DNA of 42,837 nt from the NCBI RefSeq assembly GCF_004001065.1, contig NZ_BIML01000034.1, positions 1-42,837 of the forward strand. Direction: 5' to 3'. The translations under genes were made by a program, and so were the position numbers. The DNA comes from Paenibacillus xylaniclasticus (lineage in GTDB: Bacteria; Bacillota; Bacilli; Paenibacillales; Paenibacillaceae). Under the pieces are notes generated by a model. The model made no database searches, was not told the origin of the DNA, and saw only the letters and a program-made list of their open reading frames with translations. Below are positions 37,518-42,837 of the stretch, piece after piece (position 1 is the first letter of the stretch; every line of letters starts with the position of its first letter).

Positions 37518-40184
37518 TTATATGGGTTCGACGCCCCATACGAGCGTGTCGTTTACATAGAGTGTAATTTTGGAGGAGTTCGCAAAATTGGTCTTGGCGG
37601 CATCGAACGAATAATCGTTCGCCTCGTTAAAGTTCGACCAGTCATTTTTGCTGAAGCGAGTTTGAATCGGGCCGCTGCTGCCTCCAGCTGGAATCGATCC
37701 GGACCCAGGCTTGAAGGAAATTTCAAGATAAGTATCAGCCGCAGCGGTCGGATGACTCATAGGAACAAAGCTTGCTTGAACGTTCCCGCTGCCGATTTGC
37801 GCCCAGTCGCACCAGAAGCTGAACGGGGTTGCATTATCCTGTGTGAAATAGTAGCGAAGCTTCAGTGTGCTCAAGTCTACTGCACTAGAGCCATCGTTCG
37901 TAATGTTAAAGTGCGGAGCTGCCGCGTTATTCGAGCTGTTGGTGTCGTTAGTGCGATATTGAACGGCGAGATTATAGCTGCCGCCTCCTCCGGAAGCTGG
38001 CGGCGCTTGCGGCGTTACGGCGATCGTATTCGAGGCCGTCATGCCTGATGCATTCGAGGCAATGACGCGGTAATAATAGACCGTACCGGCTGCTGCGGAA
38101 GTATCGGTGTAGGAAAGTCCCGTCAGATTGCCGGACAGATCTGTAAATCCGCTGCTGCTGTTAGTCGACCGCTGCACCTTGTACGAGACGGCGCCAGATG
38201 CCGCCGTCCACGACAAGGCAGCTTGCGACACACCGGCCGTACCCGTTAGCGTGAAGACGCCTGGGGCTGACGGGGGAGGATCCGTTGGCGTCACGGGAGA
38301 GCCTACTGTATAAATATTGGGCTGCGGCGGCGTCTGCATCCCGCTGCCAAGGAAGAAGCTCGTGTGCGGCGGCTGATTATAAGCGACATTCTGCCAAGCG
38401 ATGCCGAGCCGGTAGACGGAGTCATGCATTAGTGTGTGCAGCTTCGCTTCGGTGACGGCTGTCGTCGTATATAAGCGGAGCGCACTGCTGTCGTCGGTTC
38501 GCCAAATCACCTCTTCGCGCCAATCGCCGATGATGTCGGCCTGAAGGACGGGGTTGCCTTTCGTGCCGTTGTTCGAGAGAGTTCCGTTAGCGGTCAGAAG
38601 GTTCGTGACGCTGCTATTCGTATAGTTCCATTTATCGATTTTGCCGACACCGGAACTGGTATGATCCAGTAATTCGCGCAGCAGGTCGCCGTCCCACCAG
38701 ATTGCGAAGTTAATCGATGGTGAAGAGGATGAGATCAATCCGCCGGTTACGGAATGGACGCCGATGCCCGATGCCCACAGCTCCTCGCCGGGATAACGCG
38801 GATCGATATCGCCAGTAAGGCCGCGACCGGTATCGGCTCCGGTTCTCTGCCCCCATAGAATTTGGCCGGTTGCCGCATCGTGAATTTCAGCGCCGTATGC
38901 TGCGCTTGTGCTTTCATGCACGTTGAACGATTCCAGTCCCGGACGTGCTGGGTCGAGGTCACCCAGATGCATGGCGTCACCATGGCCAAGCCCCGTCGAA
39001 TACATTCCGGTACCGTTGTCGTCGACAGCCATAGCGCCGTATATGATTTCATCTTTGCCGTCGCTATCGACATCGGCTATGCTCAATTGATGATTGCCTT
39101 GGCCTGCGTAGGCCGAGTTGCCGGCGGCGTTGGAATCGAACGTCCAGCGCTTCGTCAGCGCGCCGTTGCGCCAGTCGTAAGCGACGAGTACGGTTCGCGT
39201 GTAATAGCCTCGTGCCATGACGATGCTCGGTCGGACACCGTCCAGGTAGGCGACCCCGGCCAGAAATCGGTCGACTCGGTTGCCATAGTTGTCGCCCCAG
39301 CTCGATACGCTGCCGCGTGCCGGCTCGTAGCTTATTGTCGTTTTGATTCGGCCATCTCCGCCGAAGACCGTCAAATATTCGGGCCCGCTCAGCACATAGC
39401 CGCTTGAGTTCCGGTAATCTGCTGATGCGCTGCCGATGACTGTTCCAGCCGCGTCCTTCGTACCGTCTGCTGTCTTGCAGACGAGCTCGGCTTTACCATC
39501 GCCGTCGAAGTCATAGACGAGAAACTGGGTATAGTGAGCGCCGGCACGAATGTTGCGGCCAAGATCAATTCGCCATAGGCGGGTACCGTTCAGCTCATAA
39601 GCATCCAAGTAGACGTTGCCGGTATAACCGGATTGCGAGTTATCTTTGGAGTTGGAAGGGTCCCATTTCAGAACGATCTCGTAATCTCCGTCTCCGTCCA
39701 AGTCGCCGACGCTTGCATCGTTAGCGCTGTACGTATAGCTGACGCCGTCGGGCGTCGTTCCTCCTGCCGGCTTCGTAATCGGAATGGTCAAGTAATTGTT
39801 GTTCCATACAGAGGCGGCGGGCGAAGCGGCCTGTACTTGTCCATTTACGACAGGAGCGACCGTGTAGGTAGAGCTGGCTGTTCCAGCCGCATCCACATAA
39901 TTCGTACTGCCTGCAATTGGCGTGCTGTTCAAGAGAGTGCCATTGCGGTACACGTTGAAGCCGGTTGACAAAGACTCGGTTCCGAGCAGCCTCCAGCTGA
40001 GAAAAACGCCGCCGCTTGTTTGAACAGCGACAAGCCCGCGGTTGAGCAGCTCCATTTGACGTGGAGATGCAGCGTGGGCAGTGGTTGAATGCTGCGGCAG
40101 CAGCGGGAGGGCGATTAGCGCAGCAAGCATCACCGTTACTAGACGGCGTCCTGTCCGTCCGGGGGTGAAGGATGAAAATATCAT
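37518..40184 (-). CDS. Secreted rhamnogalacturonan endolyase (PL11) with FN3 and CBM3 domains
   Basis: An extracellular pectin-degrading enzyme that cleaves the rhamnogalacturonan I backbone by beta-elimination. The N-terminus has an Arg-rich start, a hydrophobic stretch and a signal cleavage site AHA-A near residue 38. The catalytic PL11 beta-propeller spans ~40-640, with Ca-binding loops such as DLDGDGDYE, DFDGDGKAE and DVDSDGKDE. After a Pro-rich linker comes a fibronectin III domain (~645-730) and a C-terminal CBM3 (last ~150 residues, starting YNLAVQYRTND). AGGAGG (40191-40196) lies 6 nt before ATG 40184; ATG 40187 is one codon upstream. At 888 aa it is larger than YesW of B. subtilis because of the two added domains. 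It lies alone on the minus strand among housekeeping genes. Confidence 0.92.
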   Translation of the reverse strand: MIFSSFTPGRTGRRLVTVMLAALIALPLLPQHSTTAHAASPRQMELLNRGLVAVQTSGGVFLSWRLLGTESLSTGFNVYRNGTLLNSTPIAGSTNYVDAAGTASSTYTVAPVVNGQVQAASPAASVWNNNYLTIPITKPAGGTTPDGVSYTYSANDASVGDLDGDGDYEIVLKWDPSNSKDNSQSGYTGNVYLDAYELNGTRLWRIDLGRNIRAGAHYTQFLVYDFDGDGKAELVCKTADGTKDAAGTVIGSASADYRNSSGYVLSGPEYLTVFGGDGRIKTTISYEPARGSVSSWGDNYGNRVDRFLAGVAYLDGVRPSIVMARGYYTRTVLVAYDWRNGALTKRWTFDSNAAGNSAYAGQGNHQLSIADVDSDGKDEIIYGAMAVDDNGTGMYSTGLGHGDAMHLGDLDPARPGLESFNVHESTSAAYGAEIHDAATGQILWGQRTGADTGRGLTGDIDPRYPGEELWASGIGVHSVTGGLISSSSPSINFAIWWDGDLLRELLDHTSSGVGKIDKWNYTNSSVTNLLTANGTLSNNGTKGNPVLQADIIGDWREEVIWRTDDSSALRLYTTTAVTEAKLHTLMHDSVYRLGIAWQNVAYNQPPHTSFFLGSGMQTPPQPNIYTVGSPVTPTDPPPSAPGVFTLTGTAGVSQAALSWTAASGAVSYKVQRSTNSSSGFTDLSGNLTGLSYTDTSAAAGTVYYYRVIASNASGMTASNTIAVTPQAPPASGGGGSYNLAVQYRTNDTNSSNNAAAPHFNITNDGSSAVDLSTLKLRYYFTQDNATPFSFWCDWAQIGSGNVQASFVPMSHPTAAADTYLEISFKPGSGSIPAGGSSGPIQTRFSKNDWSNFNEANDYSFDAAKTNFANSSKITLYVNDTLVWGVEPI

Positions 40185-40207
40185 CATGGACCTCCTAACA
40201 TAATAGA

Positions 40208-40236
40208 ATTTTAAAACGCTTTCAAAGCAATTGTAA
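40208..40236 (-). promoter_or_regulatory. Promoter of the rhamnogalacturonan lyase
   Basis: On the minus strand TTACAA (40231-40236), a 17-bp spacer and TAAAAT (40208-40213). The cre-like site lies within it. Confidence 0.6.
40211..40225 (-). promoter_or_regulatory. cre-like site (CcpA operator)
   Basis: On the minus strand TTGAAAGCGTTTTAA matches the cre consensus WTGNAANCGNWNNCW at all fixed positions but one (C replaced by A). It overlaps the lyase promoter, a position that gives repression by CcpA with P-Ser-HPr when better sugars are present. Confidence 0.7.
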
Positions 40237-40490
40237 TGGGTCTTCCAGCTCGTAGAGTAGTGGCTGCAGGACGAAATTATAGAGCGGCCTAGGGACCATT
40301 TGCCAGTTACGATTTATTATCGTCGGCTGCGGGGTGAACAGGCTTGGGTTAAGGGGTTTCGGCTGCCTAATTTTTGTAATCAGCGGATGAAGGGCAGCGG
40401 TTTCGTGTATACTAATTGATATATGAAAAAATAACCTTTATTGTCGGACTATAATGTACCCGGTGATGTTCAGCCGGGGGCGGAGGAATC

Positions 40491-42837
40491 ATGAGCTTAG
40501 AGCAGGATTTACTCGATTTTATGAGAGAAACGGCGTACAAGCCGATGACTTATCAAGAATTAGAGCAGCATTTCAACATCGTGGGAGCGGAGGAGTTCCG
40601 CTCGTTCCTGAAACTGCTTAATGAATTAGAGGAAGCGGGCAAAATCATTCGTACGCGCAACGACCGCTACGGCGTCATTGAGCGGATGAATCTTGTACGC
40701 GGCCGTGTGCAGGCGCATCCTAAGGGCTTCGCGTTTCTCATCCCGGAGGAGAAGGAGCATCCGGATGTTTATTTGCATGCGAATGATTTGAAAAGCGCCA
40801 TGAACGGCGATATCGTGCTCGTGCGCATTACGTCGCAGAGCGAGGGCGGCGGTCGAATGGAGGGCGAGGTCGTGCGCGTCGTTACGCGCGCGGTGACGCA
40901 GGTCGTCGGTACGTTCGATAACCATGAGGCTTATGCGTTCGTGCTTCCGGATGATAAAAGGATTAACCGCGATATATTTGTTCCGAAGGGCTCGTTCGGC
41001 GGTGCGGTATCGGGGCAAAAGGTTGTCGTCCGGATTACGGAGTATCCAGAGGGGCGTTCGGCGGCAACGGGCGAGGTTATCGAGGTGCTGGGTCATAAGG
41101 ACGATCCGGGCGTCGATATTTTGTCGATTATCCGTAAGCATCAGCTTCCGGAAGGGTTCCCGGACGAGGTTATGGCAGAGGCGGAGGCAGCGCCGGACTC
41201 CATAACGGAAGAAGAGATCGTCAAGCAAGGACGGCGCGACCTGCGCGGCGAGACGATTGTGACGATCGACGGAGAGGACGCGAAGGACCTCGATGATGCG
41301 GTGCATGTTGTGCGTCTGGAGAACGGTAACTACAAGCTGGGCGTTCATATTGCCGACGTCGGCTATTACGTGCGCGAACGGTCGGCGCTCGATCAAGAGG
41401 CGTACCGTCGCGGCTGCAGCGTCTATCTCGTCGACCGCGTTATTCCGATGCTGCCGCACCGGCTGTCGAACGGAATATGCTCGCTTAATCCGAAGGTCGA
41501 CCGACTGACGATGTCCTGCGAGATGGAATTCGATGCGAAGACGATGAAGCGGGTGCGCCATGAGGTGTTCACGAGCGTCATTCGGACGACGGAGCGGATG
41601 ACTTATACGAACGTGAAGCGCATTCTGACGGCAACCGAGGAAGAGCCGGAGACGGAGTTGAAGCAACGTTATGCCGGACTGCTGGACATGTTCGCGCTGA
41701 TGGAGGAGCTCGCGATGAAGCTTCGCAAGAAGCGGATGAAGCGCGGCGCGATCGATTTTGACTTCCAAGAGTCCAAGGTGCTCGTTGATGAGCAGGGCAA
41801 GCCGTACGATATTATAAAGCGTGAACGTTCGATTGCGGAGATGATTATTGAGGAGTTCATGCTGGCGGCGAACGAGACGGTGGCGGAGCATTTTCATTGG
41901 CTGCGGGTACCGTTCCTGTACCGGATTCACGAGAATCCGGACGGAGATAAGCTGCTGCACTTCTTACAGCTCGTGTCGAATTTCGGCTACGTTGTGAAGG
42001 GAAAGGGCAACACGGTTCATCCACGCGCGCTGCAGACGCTGCTCGAGGAGATTCAAGGGACGAAGGAGCAGACCGTCATCTCGACGATGATGCTCCGTTC
42101 CATGAAGCAGGCGAAATACGATGCTGAATGCCTTGGCCACTTCGGTCTTGCGGCGGAGTTCTATACGCACTTTACTTCGCCGATTCGGCGTTATCCCGAT
42201 TTGGTTATACACCGCATTATGCGTGAGGTATTCGAGAATGGCGGGACGCTTCCGGAGAAGCGAATGGAGGAGCTCGGAGCACGGATGCCGGACATTGCGG
42301 TGCAATCGTCGGAGCGGGAGCGCGTAGCGGTTGAAGCGGAGCGTGACACCGATAAGCTGAAGAAATGTGAATATATGCTCGATAAGATCGGCGAGGAATT
42401 TGACGGTATCGTCAGCAGTGTGACAAGCTTCGGTTTGTTCGTCGAGCTGGATAATACGGTTGATGGATTAATTCGTCTCAGTCAATTGACGGACGATTAC
42501 TATCACTTCCACGAGCTGCATATGGTGCTGATCGGCGAGCGGACGTCGAAGGTTTATCGGATCGGTGACGAAGTGAGGATTCGCGTAGCGGGTGTGAATA
42601 TGGATGACTATACGATTGATTTCGAAATGGTCGACATGAAGCCCCGCAGCAGCGGATTGCGCGGCTTCGCCGACTTTGGCGCAGGAGCGGGCCGAGGCGC
42701 TGCGAGGCGCAAAGCCGGAGGCTTTGGCCGCGATGCGCGGCCGGGACGCGGCGGCGCAGCAGTTGGCCGCGGCGGCGCAAGGCGCGGCGATGCGGTCGGC
42801 AGCGCCGAGCGGAGCGGCGGGCGCGGCAAGCGCAGGC
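40491..42837 (+). CDS. rnr: Ribonuclease R (3' end cut by the window)
   Basis: A 3'-5' exoribonuclease that degrades structured RNA and works with the SmpB/tmRNA system. Read from ATG 40491 (GGAGG upstream), 782 codons are open to the window edge, so the stop is outside. Domains in order: an N-terminal winged helix (~1-65), cold-shock domains (~65-235), the RNB domain with catalytic Asp residues 260, 266, 268 and 269 in [13 protein letters not shown], and an S1 domain (~633-710). After that comes a tail very rich in Arg, Gly and Ala, still running at the edge. A PL11 gene and a 306-bp spacer separate it from merR and secG; smpB is expected next. Confidence 0.95.
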   Translation, partial: MSLEQDLLDFMRETAYKPMTYQELEQHFNIVGAEEFRSFLKLLNELEEAGKIIRTRNDRYGVIERMNLVRGRVQAHPKGFAFLIPEEKEHPDVYLHANDLKSAMNGDIVLVRITSQSEGGGRMEGEVVRVVTRAVTQVVGTFDNHEAYAFVLPDDKRINRDIFVPKGSFGGAVSGQKVVVRITEYPEGRSAATGEVIEVLGHKDDPGVDILSIIRKHQLPEGFPDEVMAEAEAAPDSITEEEIVKQGRRDLRGETIVTIDGEDAKDLDDAVHVVRLENGNYKLGVHIADVGYYVRERSALDQEAYRRGCSVYLVDRVIPMLPHRLSNGICSLNPKVDRLTMSCEMEFDAKTMKRVRHEVFTSVIRTTERMTYTNVKRILTATEEEPETELKQRYAGLLDMFALMEELAMKLRKKRMKRGAIDFDFQESKVLVDEQGKPYDIIKRERSIAEMIIEEFMLAANETVAEHFHWLRVPFLYRIHENPDGDKLLHFLQLVSNFGYVVKGKGNTVHPRALQTLLEEIQGTKEQTVISTMMLRSMKQAKYDAECLGHFGLAAEFYTHFTSPIRRYPDLVIHRIMREVFENGGTLPEKRMEELGARMPDIAVQSSERERVAVEAERDTDKLKKCEYMLDKIGEEFDGIVSSVTSFGLFVELDNTVDGLIRLSQLTDDYYHFHELHMVLIGERTSKVYRIGDEVRIRVAGVNMDDYTIDFEMVDMKPRSSGLRGFADFGAGAGRGAARRKAGGFGRDARPGRGGAAVGRGGARRGDAVGSAERSGGRGKRR

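Overview
The window is a core chromosomal segment of a low-to-mid G+C Gram-positive bacterium, most likely Paenibacillaceae (Paenibacillus/Cohnella type). The evidence is the Bacillus-like gene order (hprK-lgt-ppaX-yvoF; rapZ-glmR-whiA-HPr; cggR-gapA, pgk-tpiA-gpmI-eno; secG...rnr), the hisZ plus short hisG pair, strong AGGAGG ribosome binding sites, and CtsR, CggR and CcpA-type operators. The genus is inferred, not proven.

Layout: 1-730 a six-tRNA cluster (Met, Val, Asp, Phe, Tyr, Lys) with a terminator. 851-4274 a TagO/WecA-type transferase, a PucR-type regulator and a stand-alone MsmX/UgpC sugar-importer ATPase. 4420-9005 hprK, lgt, ppaX, a yvoF-type acetyltransferase and a membrane acyltransferase. 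9087-16356 a histidine operon (hisZGDBHF-hisIE-hisJ) with no hisA, then prs on its own promoter. 17476-20438 a TPR protein and trxB. 20650-25078 glucokinase, rapZ, glmR, whiA and an HPr-family protein. 25127-26105 a small accessory patch: an unknown lipoprotein and a decapitated LysR gene. 26217-27346 minus-strand clpP with a CtsR box, and a minus-strand tRNA-Arg. 27418-35444 cggR with promoter and operator, gapA, an unusual repeat-rich gapA-pgk spacer, pgk, tpiA, gpmI, eno. 35552-37444 a ROK fructokinase, secG and a MerR regulator. 37518-40236 a minus-strand secreted rhamnogalacturonan lyase (PL11+FN3+CBM3) with a cre-like site. 40491 to the window end is rnr, cut by the edge.

Many of the genes form one carbon-control circuit: HprK phosphorylates HPr/Crh on Ser46 in response to glycolytic intermediates, PpaX removes the pyrophosphate made when P-Ser-HPr is dephosphorylated, P-Ser-HPr works with CcpA on cre sites such as the one before the lyase gene, CggR senses fructose-1,6-bisphosphate and controls gapA, and MsmX-type ATPase, glucokinase and fructokinase feed the pathway. 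Prs makes the PRPP that HisG consumes.

I saw no phage, transposase, CRISPR array, toxin-antitoxin or defence system. The most unusual parts are the gapA-pgk spacer (a 250-bp G+C-rich, hairpin-rich element in the gapA 3' UTR, then a 45-bp tandem repeat abutting the pgk promoter), the Crh-position protein that keeps His15, the missing hisA, and several unassigned palindromes in promoter regions.
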